A stretch of 64,000 nt of DNA from DATJLY01 sp035518375 (GCA_035518375.1 DATIXQ010000029.1:62001-126000), one strand, 5' to 3'; counted from the first letter of the stretch, positions 42,016 to 51,445 are shown. The notes: a model not told the origin generated them from the letters alone. A program made the numbers and translations.

Positions 42016-43746
42016 ATGGCCGTCGCAACGGAAACCGCCGTCTCTGGCAAGGAAAGCTTCGCCGCGCTGCTCGATGAATCGTTGGGCGCCAGCTCCGGCC
42101 TCGAAGGCACCGTCATCAAGGGCACCGTCATCGCCGTCGAGAACGACATGGTGCTGATCGATGTCGGGCTGAAATCCGAGGGCCGCGTGCCTTTGAAGGA
42201 GTTCTCGCCCGCCGGCAAGCCAGCCGAGATCAAGGCCGGCGACGTGGTCGAGGTCTATCTCGAGCGCATGGAGGACAAGAACGGCGAGGCGCAGATCTCG
42301 CGCGAGAAGGCGCGGCGCGAGGAAGCCTGGGCCCAGCTCGAGAAGAACTTCCAAGGGAACGAGCGCGTGACCGGCACGATCTTCGGCCGGGTCAAAGGTG
42401 GTTTCACCGTCGATCTCAACGGCGCCGTCGCTTTCCTGCCGGGAAGCCAGGTCGACATCCGCCCGGTCAGGGACATCTCGCCGCTCCTCGGCTCGCCGCA
42501 GCCGTTCCAGATCCTCAAGATGGATCGCTCGCGCGGCAACATCGTCGTGTCGCGCCGCGCCGTGCTCGAGGAAAGCCGCGCCGAGGCACGCTCGGAGCTC
42601 GTCGCTTCACTCAAGGAAGGACAAATTCTCTCGGGCGTCGTCAAAAACATCACCGATTACGGCGCTTTCGTCGATCTGGGCGGCGTCGATGGGCTCCTGC
42701 ACGTCACCGACATTGCCTGGCGCCGCATCAACCATCCGTCCGAGGCGCTCCATATCGGCCAGACCGTCAAGGTCCAGGTGATCCGCTTCAATCCCGAGAC
42801 GCAACGCATCTCGCTCGGCATGAAGCAGCTCGAAGCCGACCCGTGGGAAGGCGTCGAGCTCAAATACCCCGCGGGCGCGCGCTTCAAGGGCCGCGTCACC
42901 AACATCACCGACTACGGTGCGTTCGTCGAACTCGAGCCCGGCGTCGAAGGGCTCGTGCACGTGTCGGAGATGAGCTGGACCAAGAAGAACGTCCATCCCG
43001 GCAAGATCGTCTCGACGAGCCAGGAGGTCGAGGTGGTGGTGCTCGACGTCGATCCGACGAAGCGCCGCATCAGTCTCGGCCTGAAGCAGACGATGCGGAA
43101 TCCGTGGGAAGCCTTCGCCGAGACGAACGTGGTCGGCACCGATGTCGAGGGCGAAGTGCGCAACATCACCGAGTTCGGCCTCTTCATCGGCCTGCCCGGC
43201 GACATCGACGGGATGGTGCATCTCTCCGACATCGACTGGCAGCAGCCGGGCGAGCAGGCGATCCAGAAATACAAGAAAGGCGACATGGTGCGCGTGCGCG
43301 TGCTCGACGTCGACGTCGAGAAAGAGCGCATCAGCCTCGGCATCAAGCAGCTCGAATCCGATCCGCTCGAATCGAGCCTTGCGGCGGTGAAGAAGGGCGA
43401 TGTCGTCACCTGCACCGTGTCGGGCGTTACTGAAGGCGGCGTCGAGGTGACGCTGTCGAGCGGACTTCCAGGCTTCATCCGCAAGACCGAGCTATCGCGC
43501 GACCGCGGCGAGCAGCGCCCCGATCGCTTCGCCGTGGGTGAAAAGGTCGACGCCAAAATCACGCAACTCGATCGCGCGACCCGGCGCGCCACGCTCTCGA
43601 TCAAGGCGCGCGAGCTCGACGAGGAGAAGCGCGCCATGGCCGAGTTCGGCTCGCAGGATTCGGGCGCGAGTCTCGGCGACATCCTGGGCGCCGCCATCCG
43701 CGCCCGCGGCGACAAGCCCGAGCGCCCCGAGAAGGACGAAAAATAG
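42016..43746 (+). CDS. rpsA: 30S ribosomal protein S1
   Basis: 576 aa with six S1 RNA-binding repeats. Repeats 3-6 show the clear pattern (VKNITDYGAFVDLGGVDGLL, VTNITDYGAFVELEPGVEGL, VRNITEFGLFIGLPGDIDGM and the degenerate last repeat CTVSGVTEGGVEVTLSS). It unfolds mRNA and delivers it to the 30S. The ATG at 42016 has GGAG. It follows cmk after 122 bases; ihfB follows after 74 bases with its own putative promoter. Confidence 0.98.
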   Translation: MAVATETAVSGKESFAALLDESLGASSGLEGTVIKGTVIAVENDMVLIDVGLKSEGRVPLKEFSPAGKPAEIKAGDVVEVYLERMEDKNGEAQISREKARREEAWAQLEKNFQGNERVTGTIFGRVKGGFTVDLNGAVAFLPGSQVDIRPVRDISPLLGSPQPFQILKMDRSRGNIVVSRRAVLEESRAEARSELVASLKEGQILSGVVKNITDYGAFVDLGGVDGLLHVTDIAWRRINHPSEALHIGQTVKVQVIRFNPETQRISLGMKQLEADPWEGVELKYPAGARFKGRVTNITDYGAFVELEPGVEGLVHVSEMSWTKKNVHPGKIVSTSQEVEVVVLDVDPTKRRISLGLKQTMRNPWEAFAETNVVGTDVEGEVRNITEFGLFIGLPGDIDGMVHLSDIDWQQPGEQAIQKYKKGDMVRVRVLDVDVEKERISLGIKQLESDPLESSLAAVKKGDVVTCTVSGVTEGGVEVTLSSGLPGFIRKTELSRDRGEQRPDRFAVGEKVDAKITQLDRATRRATLSIKARELDEEKRAMAEFGSQDSGASLGDILGAAIRARGDKPERPEKDEK

Positions 43747-43762
43747 TCGCTGGAACAAGCTG

Positions 43763-43791
43763 TTGACGCGGGTTGCGGGGTTTGGCAGGCT
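43763..43791 (+). promoter_or_regulatory. Putative ihfB promoter
   Basis: TTGACG (43763-43768), 17 bases, CAGGCT (43786-43791), about 30 bases before the ihfB ATG. The -35 is good and the -10 weak. It lies in the gap after rpsA. Confidence 0.3.
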
Positions 43792-43820
43792 CCCCTGCCG
43801 AAGCCCGTCAGAGGCGTCGC

Positions 43821-44105
43821 ATGACCAAGTCCGAGCTCATTCAGCGGCTGGCCGAACGTAACCCGCACCTTTACCAGCGCGACGTCGAGCGCATCGTCAG
43901 CACCATTTTCGACGAGATCACGGCGGCGCTGTCGCGCGGCGACCGGGTCGAGTTGCGCGGCTTCGGCGCCTTCTCGGTGAAGCGGCGCGAGGCGCGCCAG
44001 GGCCGCAATCCGCGCACGGGCGACACGGTCAGCGTCGGCGAAAAGCACATTCCCTTCTTCAAGACCGGCAAGCAGCTCCGCGAGCGGCTCAACGAAGAAG
44101 CGTGA
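43821..44105 (+). CDS. ihfB: Integration host factor beta subunit
   Basis: 94 aa HU/IHF-family DNA-bending protein. It opens MTKSELIQRLAERNPHLYQR and has the arm signature RGDRVELRGFGAFSVKRREA followed by RQGRNPRTGDTVSV, with the intercalating Pro region. The C-terminus contains KHIPFFKTGKQLRERLN. It pairs with IhfA (not in the window) to bend DNA, including at sigma-54 promoters such as the one proposed for rpoN. The ATG at 43821 was chosen; the open frame upstream has no support. Confidence 0.96.
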   Translation: MTKSELIQRLAERNPHLYQRDVERIVSTIFDEITAALSRGDRVELRGFGAFSVKRREARQGRNPRTGDTVSVGEKHIPFFKTGKQLRERLNEEA

Positions 44106-44121
44106 GCCTGTTGGAGGCAGC

Positions 44122-44469
44122 GTGAGGCCCGTCCATTGGATCGTCACGGCGCCCGCGGCGGTCGTCGCGGCGCTCTTCGCCGTCTCGAACCGCGAACACG
44201 TGTCGGTGGGGCTTTGGCCGCTCCCGGACGTGCTCGACGCGCCGCTCTATCTCGTCGTGCTCGCGGCACTCGTCGTGGGCTTCCTGTTCGGCGAGTTTGT
44301 CGCCTGGCTGGGCGCCGGGCAGACGCGGCGGCTTGCGCGCGAGCGTATGCGCCGCATCGCGGCGCTCGAACGCGAACTTAACGCGGCGCAATCAACCCTC
44401 GCCCAGCAGCCGCCGCAGCCGCAGCGCCCCACGCCGGCCGCTCTCGTGCCTGCGAACGAACGACGCTGA
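44122..44469 (+). CDS. lapA: LapA-domain inner-membrane protein (LPS assembly protein A)
   Basis: 115 aa from GTG at 44122 with TTGGAGG upstream. Two transmembrane segments are seen: residues 6-22 (WIVTAPAAVVAALFAVSNRE) and 41-63 (LYLVVLAALVVGFLFGEFVA). A coiled-coil cytoplasmic part (RERMRRIAALERELNAAQST) and a Pro/Gln-rich tail follow. It belongs to the DUF1049/LapA family, linked to LPS synthesis control. ihfB-lapA-pyrF is the usual alphaproteobacterial order. Confidence 0.85.
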   Translation: MRPVHWIVTAPAAVVAALFAVSNREHVSVGLWPLPDVLDAPLYLVVLAALVVGFLFGEFVAWLGAGQTRRLARERMRRIAALERELNAAQSTLAQQPPQPQRPTPAALVPANERR

Positions 44470-44472
44470 GCG

Positions 44473-45168
44473 ATGGCGGCGCGCAACCCCCTCCTGGTCG
44501 CGATCGACACTCCCGATCCGGCGCGGGCACGCGCGCTCGCCGCTGCCGTCGCCAATGTCGCGGGCGGGATCAAGCTCGGACTCGAATTCTTCACCGCCAA
44601 CGGACCAGCGGCGGTCAAGGAGATTGCGCGCGGCGCGGCGCTCTTCCTCGATCTGAAGCTGCACGACATCCCAAACACCGTCGCGGGCGCCGTGCGCGCG
44701 GCGGCCGCGCTCGAGCCGCTTCTCCTCACGGTACACGCTGGCGGGGGCCCGGCGATGATGCGCGCCGCCGCCGAAGCCGCGGGCGCGGCCGGAGCGCGGC
44801 GCCCGAAGCTGCTCGGCGTCACCGTGCTGACGAGCCTCGACGATGCCGATCTCGCACGCGTGGGCCAGAGCGGCCCGGCCGCGGACCAAGCGCTGCGCCT
44901 TGCGCTCCTGGCGCGCGAGAGCGGCCTCGACGGAGTCGTCTGCTCGCCGCACGAGGTGGCGCGCCTGCGCGCCGCCTGCGGCCAGGATTTCCTGCTGGTG
45001 GTACCGGGAATCCGCCCCGCCGGCACCGGCGCCGACGACCAGAAACGCGTGCTGACGCCGCGCGCGGCCCTCGACGCGGGCGCCGACTATCTCGTGATCG
45101 GCCGGCCGATCACCGCCGCGCCCGACCCCGGCGCCGCCGCGCGCGCGATCGCGGCCGAGCTCCGATGA
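44473..45168 (+). CDS. pyrF: Orotidine-5'-phosphate decarboxylase
   Basis: 231 aa TIM barrel; last step of UMP synthesis. The catalytic charged array is visible as LFLDLKLHDIPNTVAGAVRA (Asp-Lys-Asp). The phosphate-binding end is LVVPGIRPAGTGADDQKRVL and LDAGADYLVIGRPITAAPDP. ATG at 44473. The trpF ATG overlaps its stop. Confidence 0.96.
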   Translation: MAARNPLLVAIDTPDPARARALAAAVANVAGGIKLGLEFFTANGPAAVKEIARGAALFLDLKLHDIPNTVAGAVRAAAALEPLLLTVHAGGGPAMMRAAAEAAGAAGARRPKLLGVTVLTSLDDADLARVGQSGPAADQALRLALLARESGLDGVVCSPHEVARLRAACGQDFLLVVPGIRPAGTGADDQKRVLTPRAALDAGADYLVIGRPITAAPDPGAAARAIAAELR

Positions 45169-45809
45169 GCGTCGCAGTCAAGATCTGCGGGCTGAGCGAG
45201 CCCCTTTCGCTCGCCGCGGCGATCGCCGGCGGCGCCAGCTTCGTGGGATTCGTGTTCTACCCGCCGAGCCCGCGCAATCTCACGATCGAGCGGGCAGCCG
45301 AGCTCGCGCGCAGCGTGCCCGACGGCATCGCGCGAGTCGCGGTCGTGGTCGATCCGAGCGACGATTTCCTCACCCGCCTCCTCGACAAGGCGCCGCTCGA
45401 GATGCTGCAGCTGCATGGCAAGGAGACGCCCGAGCGCGTCGCCGCCATCAAGGACCGCTTCCGCGTGCGCGTCATGAAGGCGATCCCGGTCGCGAGCGAG
45501 AGCGATCCTGATGCGGCCAAGCACTATCTCGGAGTCGTCGATTGGCTCATGTTCGACGCGAAGCCGCCGAAGGATGCGAGCGCGATGCCGGGCGGGAATG
45601 CCCGCTCGTTCGACTGGCGCATCTTGAGCAGCCGGCGCTGGCCCGTGCCGTGGATGCTGTCGGGCGGGCTCGATCCCGACAACCTAACCGAGGCCGCAAG
45701 CCTCACCCGCGCCCCTGCGCTCGATGTTTCGTCCGGTGTCGAATCCGCGCCCGGCGTCAAGGACGTGGCCCGCATCCGCCTCTTTCTCGCGCGCGCCAAG
45801 GCGCTGTGA
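45165..45809 (+). CDS. trpF: Phosphoribosylanthranilate isomerase
   Basis: 214 aa TIM barrel; third step of tryptophan synthesis from anthranilate. The N-terminal catalytic Cys is in VKICGLSEPLSLAAAI. The general-acid Asp is in VVVDPSDDFLTRLLDKAPLE. The phosphate-binding region is WMLSGGLDPDNLTEAA and LDVSSGVESAPGVKDVARI. It overlaps pyrF by 4 bases. An LLM flavin oxidoreductase gene begins 6 bases downstream, separating it from trpB. Confidence 0.95.
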   Translation: MSVAVKICGLSEPLSLAAAIAGGASFVGFVFYPPSPRNLTIERAAELARSVPDGIARVAVVVDPSDDFLTRLLDKAPLEMLQLHGKETPERVAAIKDRFRVRVMKAIPVASESDPDAAKHYLGVVDWLMFDAKPPKDASAMPGGNARSFDWRILSSRRWPVPWMLSGGLDPDNLTEAASLTRAPALDVSSGVESAPGVKDVARIRLFLARAKAL

Positions 45810-45815
45810 GGTATC

Positions 45816-46874
45816 ATGCAGTTCGGCCTCAATTTCTTTCCTTGTCTCAGCCCCGAAGAGAAGCCAGCCGACCGGTATTTCCGCGAGGCGATGCATCTCA
45901 TTTCGCTCGCGGACGAACTCGGCTACACGCATATCCGCCAGGTCGAGCACTATTTCACGCCCTATGGCGGCTATAGCCCCAACCCCATCGTCTTCCTCGC
46001 CGCCGCGGCACAGCACACACAGCGCGCTCGGCTCGTCACCGGCGCAGTACTGCCGGCCTTCAACAATCCGCTAAAGCTCGCGGGCGAGCTTGCGATGCTC
46101 GACGGCATCTCCGGCGGGCGGCTCGACGCCGGCTTCGCGCGCGCGTTCCTGCCGCACGAATTCGAGCGCTTCGGCATCAGCCTCGACGAAAGCCGGCGCC
46201 GCTTCGACGAGGGCCTGGCGCAGGTGAAGCTGCTGCTCGCCGCGGAAAACGTTACGCAAAGGGGAGAATTTCACTCGTTCCGCGGCGTCACCTCCTATCC
46301 TCGCCCGATCCAGAAGCCGCATCCACCGATCTGGGTTGCGGCGACGGGAACGCCCGAGAGCTTCGTCGCGGCGGGGCGTGCGGGCTACAGCATCATGACC
46401 ATCCCGCTCGAGCCTCCGCGCATGCGGGAGCTGATCGGTCTCTATCGCGACGCTTGGCGCGCCGGCGGCCACACGGGACGCGGCACCGTCATGAGCAATT
46501 TCATCATGTGCTGCCTGCCCTCGCGCGAGGAGGCGTACGAACTCGCGCGCGCACCGACCAACGGTCATCTCCAAGGCCTCGCCGCTGCGGCGATCGGTTG
46601 GGCCCAAGGCGCCAGCACTAAGGACTATCCGGGCTATGACCGGATGATTGCGCAGGTGAGCAAGGAGACGTTCGAGGACCAGGTCGCCAAAGGCGTCGGC
46701 CTCATTGGCACGCCCAAAGACGTGATCGACATGGTGCGCGCCTATGCGAACGACGTGGGCGGGCTCGAGAGCGCCTCGCTTCACGTCGTGCCCTCGACCA
46801 TGCCAGTCGAGGTCGCCGAGCGCGCCATGCGCCACTTCGCGGCCGAGGCGATGCCGCAGCTGACAGCGCTTTGA
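45816..46874 (+). CDS. LLM-class flavin-dependent oxidoreductase inserted in the trp operon
   Basis: 352 aa luciferase-like monooxygenase. It starts MQFGLNFFPCLSPEEKPADR and has the TIM-barrel pattern: SLADELGYTHIRQVEHYFTP, RLVTGAVLPAFNNPLKLAGE, GRLDAGFARAFLPHEFERFG, SYPRPIQKPHPPIWVAATGT. Such enzymes use FMNH2 or F420 to oxidise small organic substrates. It starts 6 bases after trpF and ends 31 before trpB, so it is transcribed with tryptophan genes. No role in tryptophan synthesis is known; function is open. Confidence 0.9.
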   Translation: MQFGLNFFPCLSPEEKPADRYFREAMHLISLADELGYTHIRQVEHYFTPYGGYSPNPIVFLAAAAQHTQRARLVTGAVLPAFNNPLKLAGELAMLDGISGGRLDAGFARAFLPHEFERFGISLDESRRRFDEGLAQVKLLLAAENVTQRGEFHSFRGVTSYPRPIQKPHPPIWVAATGTPESFVAAGRAGYSIMTIPLEPPRMRELIGLYRDAWRAGGHTGRGTVMSNFIMCCLPSREEAYELARAPTNGHLQGLAAAAIGWAQGASTKDYPGYDRMIAQVSKETFEDQVAKGVGLIGTPKDVIDMVRAYANDVGGLESASLHVVPSTMPVEVAERAMRHFAAEAMPQLTAL

Positions 46875-46905
46875 GCAGCGCGGCGCAATGCTCTAAAACG
46901 CTGGC

Positions 46906-48117
46906 ATGAGTGCGCCCAACACTTATCGCGCCGGCCCCGACGAACGCGGCATGTTCGGCATCTTCGGCGGCCGCTTTGTCGCCGAGACGCTGATGCCGCT
47001 CGTGCTCGCGGTCGAGCGCGCCTATAACGAGGCACGTCGTGATCCCAAGTTTGCGCGAGAGATGGGGCGCTATCTCGAGCATTATGTCGGCCGCCCGAGC
47101 CCGCTTTATTTCGCCGAGCGCCTTTCGCGCCATTGCGGCGGAGCGAAAATTTTCCTCAAGCGCGAGGATCTGAACCACACCGGCGCGCACAAGGTGAACA
47201 ACACAGTGGGCCAGATTCTTCTGGCGCGCCGCATGGGGAAGCGCCGCATCATCGCCGAGACCGGCGCCGGCATGCACGGCGTCGCCACCGCGACTGTGTG
47301 TGCGCTCTTCGACCTGCCGTGCGTCGTCTATATGGGCGCCACCGACATCGAGCGGCAGAAGCCCAATGTCTTCCGCATGAAGATGCTCGGCGCCGAGGTG
47401 CGGCCCGTCACGTCCGGCACCGCGACCTTGAAGGACGCAATGAACGAGGCACTGCGCGACTGGGTCGCCAATGTCGACGACACCTATTACCTCATCGGCA
47501 CGGTCGCGGGCCCGCATCCCTACCCCATGATGGTGCGCGATTTCCAGTGCGTGATCGGCGAGGAAGTCCGAGCGCAGATGCAGAAGCAGGAAGGGCGGTT
47601 GCCGGATACGCTCGTCGCCTGCGTCGGCGGCGGCTCGAACGCGATCGGCCTGTTCCATCCCTTCCTCGACGAACCAGGCGTTGCCATGATCGGCGCCGAG
47701 GCGGCGGGGCTCGGCATCGCGACAGGAAAGCACGCGGCATCGCTCAATGGCGGCTCTCCCGGCGTGCTGCACGGCAACCGCACCTATCTCCTCCAGGACG
47801 CGGACGGGCAGATCGAGGACGCGCACTCGATCTCCGCTGGGCTCGATTATCCCGGCATCGGGCCCGAGCATGCATGGCTGCACGATCTGAAGCGGGTCGA
47901 ATACGTCGCCGTCACCGACGACGAGGCGCTCGCCGCGTTTGAGCGCTTGACGAAGCTCGAAGGCATCATTCCCGCGCTCGAATCCGCGCACGCGGTGGCT
48001 GCAGCCATGGCTCGCGCACCAAAATTGCCGCGCGACCACCTCATGGTCATCAATCTCTCCGGCCGCGGCGACAAGGATCTGGAGACGGTCGCGCGCGCGC
48101 GGGGAACATCAGCGTGA
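46906..48117 (+). CDS. trpB: Tryptophan synthase beta chain
   Basis: 403 aa PLP enzyme that joins indole and serine. The PLP Lys is in LKREDLNHTGAHKVNNTVGQ. Further motifs are ETGAGMHGVATATVCALFDL, GCVGGGSNAIGLF-type CVGGGSNAIGLFHPFLDE, and INLSGRGDKDL. ATG at 46906. It overlaps the trpA GTG start. Confidence 0.98.
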   Translation: MSAPNTYRAGPDERGMFGIFGGRFVAETLMPLVLAVERAYNEARRDPKFAREMGRYLEHYVGRPSPLYFAERLSRHCGGAKIFLKREDLNHTGAHKVNNTVGQILLARRMGKRRIIAETGAGMHGVATATVCALFDLPCVVYMGATDIERQKPNVFRMKMLGAEVRPVTSGTATLKDAMNEALRDWVANVDDTYYLIGTVAGPHPYPMMVRDFQCVIGEEVRAQMQKQEGRLPDTLVACVGGGSNAIGLFHPFLDEPGVAMIGAEAAGLGIATGKHAASLNGGSPGVLHGNRTYLLQDADGQIEDAHSISAGLDYPGIGPEHAWLHDLKRVEYVAVTDDEALAAFERLTKLEGIIPALESAHAVAAAMARAPKLPRDHLMVINLSGRGDKDLETVARARGTSA

Positions 48118-48935
48118 GCGCGACGCGCATTGGCGCGCGCTTTGAGGAGCTCGCGCGCGCGGGCCGAGCCGGCCTCGTCACCTATCTCGCCTGTGGCGAT
48201 CCCGACGCCGAGACGTTCGCGCGCATCCTTGCCGCGCTGCCGGAAGCCGGCGCCGATCTCATCGAGGTCGGCATGCCGTTTTCTGATCCGATGGCGGACG
48301 GGCCGGCGATCCAGGCGGCGAGCCTCCGCGCGCTCAAGGCGGGCATGACGCTCGCCAAGACGCTCGCCATCGTGCGCGCTTTCCGCGCGCGCGACGACAC
48401 GACGCCAATCGTGCTCATGGGCTATTACAACCCGATCTACCGCTATGGCGTGCCGCGATTCCTGCACGATGCCAAGGCCGCTGGCATCGACGGGCTCATC
48501 GTCGTCGATCTTCCACCCGAACATGACGACGAGTTGTGTCTTCCCGCGCTCGCAAGCGGGCTCGATTTCATCCGCCTCGCCACGCCCACCACCGACGACG
48601 CCCGGCTCCCCGTCGTGCTGAGGCACACGGCTGGGTTCATTTACTACGTCGCGATCGCCGGCATCACGGGCACGAAATCGGCCACGATCGACAGCGTGTC
48701 CGCTGCGGTCACCCGCCTCAAGCGCCATTCGAAACTCCCCGTAGCTGTGGGCTTCGGCATCAAGAACGCGGCGCAAGCAGCGGGTGTGGCGCGCGTCGCC
48801 GACGCGGCGGTTGTGGGCTCAGCGCTAGTCGACACTCTCGCCGCGGCCATCGGGAAAACTGATCCTGCCACGCGCGTCCTCGCCGAGGTGAAGAGCCTGA
48901 GCGAGGGCGTGCGCGCGGCGCGGGGACGCACATGA
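48114..48935 (+). CDS. trpA: Tryptophan synthase alpha chain
   Basis: 273 aa TIM barrel that cleaves indole-3-glycerol phosphate. The catalytic Glu is in ADLIEVGMPFSDPMADGPAI and the Asp in GIDGLIVVDLPPEHDD. The phosphate loop is VGFGIKNAAQAAGVARVADA. The start is GTG at 48114, overlapping the trpB stop. accD overlaps its stop. Indole is channelled to TrpB. Confidence 0.97.
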   Translation: MSATRIGARFEELARAGRAGLVTYLACGDPDAETFARILAALPEAGADLIEVGMPFSDPMADGPAIQAASLRALKAGMTLAKTLAIVRAFRARDDTTPIVLMGYYNPIYRYGVPRFLHDAKAAGIDGLIVVDLPPEHDDELCLPALASGLDFIRLATPTTDDARLPVVLRHTAGFIYYVAIAGITGTKSATIDSVSAAVTRLKRHSKLPVAVGFGIKNAAQAAGVARVADAAVVGSALVDTLAAAIGKTDPATRVLAEVKSLSEGVRAARGRT

Positions 48936-49807
48936 ACTGGCTCACCAACTTCGTTCTGCCGAAAATCCGCGCCGTCGTGGCGAAGCGCGAGGTGCCGGAC
49001 AATTTGTGGCACAAATGCCCGGGCTGCGGGCAGATGCTGTTCCACCGCGAGCTCGAGCAGGCGCTTCATGTGTGCACGAGCTGCGGCCATCATCTTCGCC
49101 TTCCGCCGGCACAACGCCTATCGCTTCTGTTCGACGGCGGCATCTATACCGAGATTGCGTTGCCCAAGGCGCCAGCCGATCCTCTCAAGTTCCGCGACCG
49201 CAAGCGCTACTCCGACCGGCTCAAGGAGGCGCACGCCAAAAGCCGCGGGCGCGATGCGGCGGTGGCGGCGGAAGGAACGATCGGCGGCATCCCAGCTATC
49301 GTCGCCGCCTTCGATTTCGAGTTTCTCGGCGGCTCGATGGGAGTCGCGGTGGGCGAGGCGATCGTCGCGGCGGCGCGACGCGCGGTCGAACGCGACGCCG
49401 CGCTTGTGATCGTGCCGAGCTCGGGCGGCGCGCGCATGCAGGAGGGAATACTTTCGCTCATGCAGATGCCGCGCACGACGCTTGCGGTCGAGATGGTGAA
49501 AGAGCACGGGCTTCCCTACATCGTCGTGCTCGCCGACCCAACGACGGGCGGCGTATCGGCCTCCTTCGCCATGCTCGGCGATGTAACATTGGCCGAGCCC
49601 GGCGCGGTCGTCGGCTTTGCCGGCGCGCGCGTGATCGAGGAGACGATCCACGAAAAGCTGCCCGAGGGATTTCAGCGCGCCGAATATCTGCTCGAGCATG
49701 GCATGGTCGATCTCGTGGCGCACAGGAAGGACCTCGCGGCGACGCTCGCACGCATCCTGGGGCTGCTCACGCGGCGCACGACAGTCGACGCAGCGGCGGA
49801 GACGTGA
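48932..49807 (+). CDS. accD: Acetyl-CoA carboxylase carboxyltransferase beta subunit
   Basis: 291 aa. The N-terminal zinc ribbon is WHKCPGCGQMLFHRELEQAL followed by HVCTSCGHH (four Cys). The crotonase-type carboxyltransferase core has EFLGGSMGVAVGEAIVAAAR and SSGGARMQEGILSLMQMP. It makes malonyl-CoA together with AccA/B/C, which are not in the window. trpA-accD-folC is a conserved order; both junctions are 4-base overlaps. Confidence 0.97.
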   Translation: MNWLTNFVLPKIRAVVAKREVPDNLWHKCPGCGQMLFHRELEQALHVCTSCGHHLRLPPAQRLSLLFDGGIYTEIALPKAPADPLKFRDRKRYSDRLKEAHAKSRGRDAAVAAEGTIGGIPAIVAAFDFEFLGGSMGVAVGEAIVAAARRAVERDAALVIVPSSGGARMQEGILSLMQMPRTTLAVEMVKEHGLPYIVVLADPTTGGVSASFAMLGDVTLAEPGAVVGFAGARVIEETIHEKLPEGFQRAEYLLEHGMVDLVAHRKDLAATLARILGLLTRRTTVDAAAET

Positions 49808-51072
49808 CGAGCGACCTTGTCCTCGAGCGGCTGAAATCGCTTCATGTGCGGTTGATCGACCTCTCGCTCGACCGCGTGCTCCGCCTTCTCCATGCGCTCG
49901 GCGACCCGCACGAAGCCTTGCCGCCCGTGGTGCACGTCGCCGGCACCAACGGCAAGGGCTCGACGCTCGCCTTTCTGCGGGCGTTCCTCGAAGCTGCAGG
50001 ATACCGGGTCCACGTCTACACCTCGCCGCATCTCGTCCGCTTCCACGAGCGCATCCGCGTCGCTGGGCGCCTCATCAATGAGGACGCACTCTTGGCACTC
50101 CTGGAGGAATGCGAGCGCGCCAATGCCGGTGCGCCCATCACCTTTTTCGAGATCACGACGGCCGTCGCTTTTCTCGCCTTCGCGCGGACGAAAGCTGATA
50201 TCGCGCTGCTGGAGACGGGCTTGGGCGGTCGATTCGACGCAACGAACGTCATCGCGCGCCCGGCGGTGACGGCGATCACGCCCATCTCGCTCGACCACCA
50301 GCACTTCCTCGGCGACACGATCGCCAAGATCGCATTCGAGAAAGCGGGCATCCTGAAGCCGCGGGCGCCAGCCGTGCTCGCGGCGCAGGTTCCGGCGGCC
50401 GAGGAGGTGCTCGAAGCGCGCGCGCAGGAGCTGGACGCGCCGCTCACGCGAAGCGGCCGCGAATGGATTGCCGCGGCGACAAAGGACGGGCTCGCCTATC
50501 GCGGGCGGCGGAAGATCGAGCTTCCGCCACCCGGCCTCCTCGGTCCGCATCAATACGAGAATGCGGGAACGGCGCTTGCCTGCCTTGAAGAGCTCCGCGG
50601 CTTTGTCGTGCCGGACGCGGCCTTGGCGCGCGGCTCGCGCGAGGTCGAATGGCCGGCAAGGCTGCAGCGTTTGGCGCGCGGCCCGCTTGCCGCAATCATG
50701 CCGGCGGACGCCGAACTGTGGCTCGACGGCGCTCATAATCCGGCCGGCGGCGCGGCGCTGGCGCGCGTGGCCGAAGCTTGGCGTCCGCGGCCCTTGAGCC
50801 TCGTATTCGGCATGCTCAACACGCATGACCCCGCGGGATTTCTCGAGCCGCTTGCGCCGTTCGTCACGCGCCTCGCCGCGGTTGCCATCCCGGGCGAGTT
50901 CAACGCGCGGCCGGCCGCGGAACTTGCCGATGCCGCACAGCGCCTCGGCATAAGCGCGTCCGCTGCGTCTGATCTGGCAGATGCCGTCGCACGCGTCGCG
51001 GTCCCGGACGGGCGCACGCTCATTTGCGGCTCGCTCTACCTCGCGGGCCGCGTCCTGGCCGAAAACGGTTAG
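49804..51072 (+). CDS. folC: Folylpolyglutamate/dihydrofolate synthase
   Basis: 422 aa from GTG at 49804, which overlaps the accD stop. Mur-ligase fold: P-loop VVHVAGTNGKGSTLAFLRAF, then YTSPHLVRFHERIRV, ETGLGGRFDATNV and ITPISLDHQHFLGDTIAKIA. The C-terminal ligand domain has LWLDGAHNPAGGAALARVAE. It adds glutamate to folates. It is the last gene of the plus-strand operon; its stop is 1 base from the trxA stop, convergent. Confidence 0.95.
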   Translation: MTSDLVLERLKSLHVRLIDLSLDRVLRLLHALGDPHEALPPVVHVAGTNGKGSTLAFLRAFLEAAGYRVHVYTSPHLVRFHERIRVAGRLINEDALLALLEECERANAGAPITFFEITTAVAFLAFARTKADIALLETGLGGRFDATNVIARPAVTAITPISLDHQHFLGDTIAKIAFEKAGILKPRAPAVLAAQVPAAEEVLEARAQELDAPLTRSGREWIAAATKDGLAYRGRRKIELPPPGLLGPHQYENAGTALACLEELRGFVVPDAALARGSREVEWPARLQRLARGPLAAIMPADAELWLDGAHNPAGGAALARVAEAWRPRPLSLVFGMLNTHDPAGFLEPLAPFVTRLAAVAIPGEFNARPAAELADAAQRLGISASAASDLADAVARVAVPDGRTLICGSLYLAGRVLAENG

Positions 51073-51073
51073 C

Positions 51074-51394
51074 TTAGAGGACCGATTCGACCCACTCGAC
51101 GAGCTTGCTCCTGGGCAAGGCGCCGATCTTGGTGGCGGCGACCTGACCGTTCTTGAACAGCATCAGCGTCGGGATGCCGTGCACGTTGTACTTCAACGGC
51201 GTTTGCGGGTTCTCGTCAATGTTGAGCTTGGCAACGGTCACACGGCCGGCGTGGCTCGTGGCGATATCTTCGAGGAAGGGCGCCACCATCTTGCAGGGCC
51301 CGCACCATTCCGCCCAGAAATCCACAAGCACCGGTCCCGGCGCCTTAAGGACGTCGGTCTCGAAAGATTGGTCGGTGACCTTCGTGCTGCTCAT
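51074..51394 (-). CDS. trxA: Thioredoxin
   Basis: 106 aa cytoplasmic thiol reductant. The active site is VDFWAEWCGPCKMVAPFLED, with intact CGPC and the cis-Pro in GIPTLMLFKNGQVA. Standard length. ATG at 51394. It is downstream of addA on the same strand with a 51-base gap, as in many Alphaproteobacteria. Confidence 0.97.
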   Translation of the reverse strand: MSSTKVTDQSFETDVLKAPGPVLVDFWAEWCGPCKMVAPFLEDIATSHAGRVTVAKLNIDENPQTPLKYNVHGIPTLMLFKNGQVAATKIGALPRSKLVEWVESVL

Positions 51395-51445
51395 GGATGT
51401 CTCCGGAATATCGCTGACGGAATCTAGGAAGCAAGCGGGAAAGCG

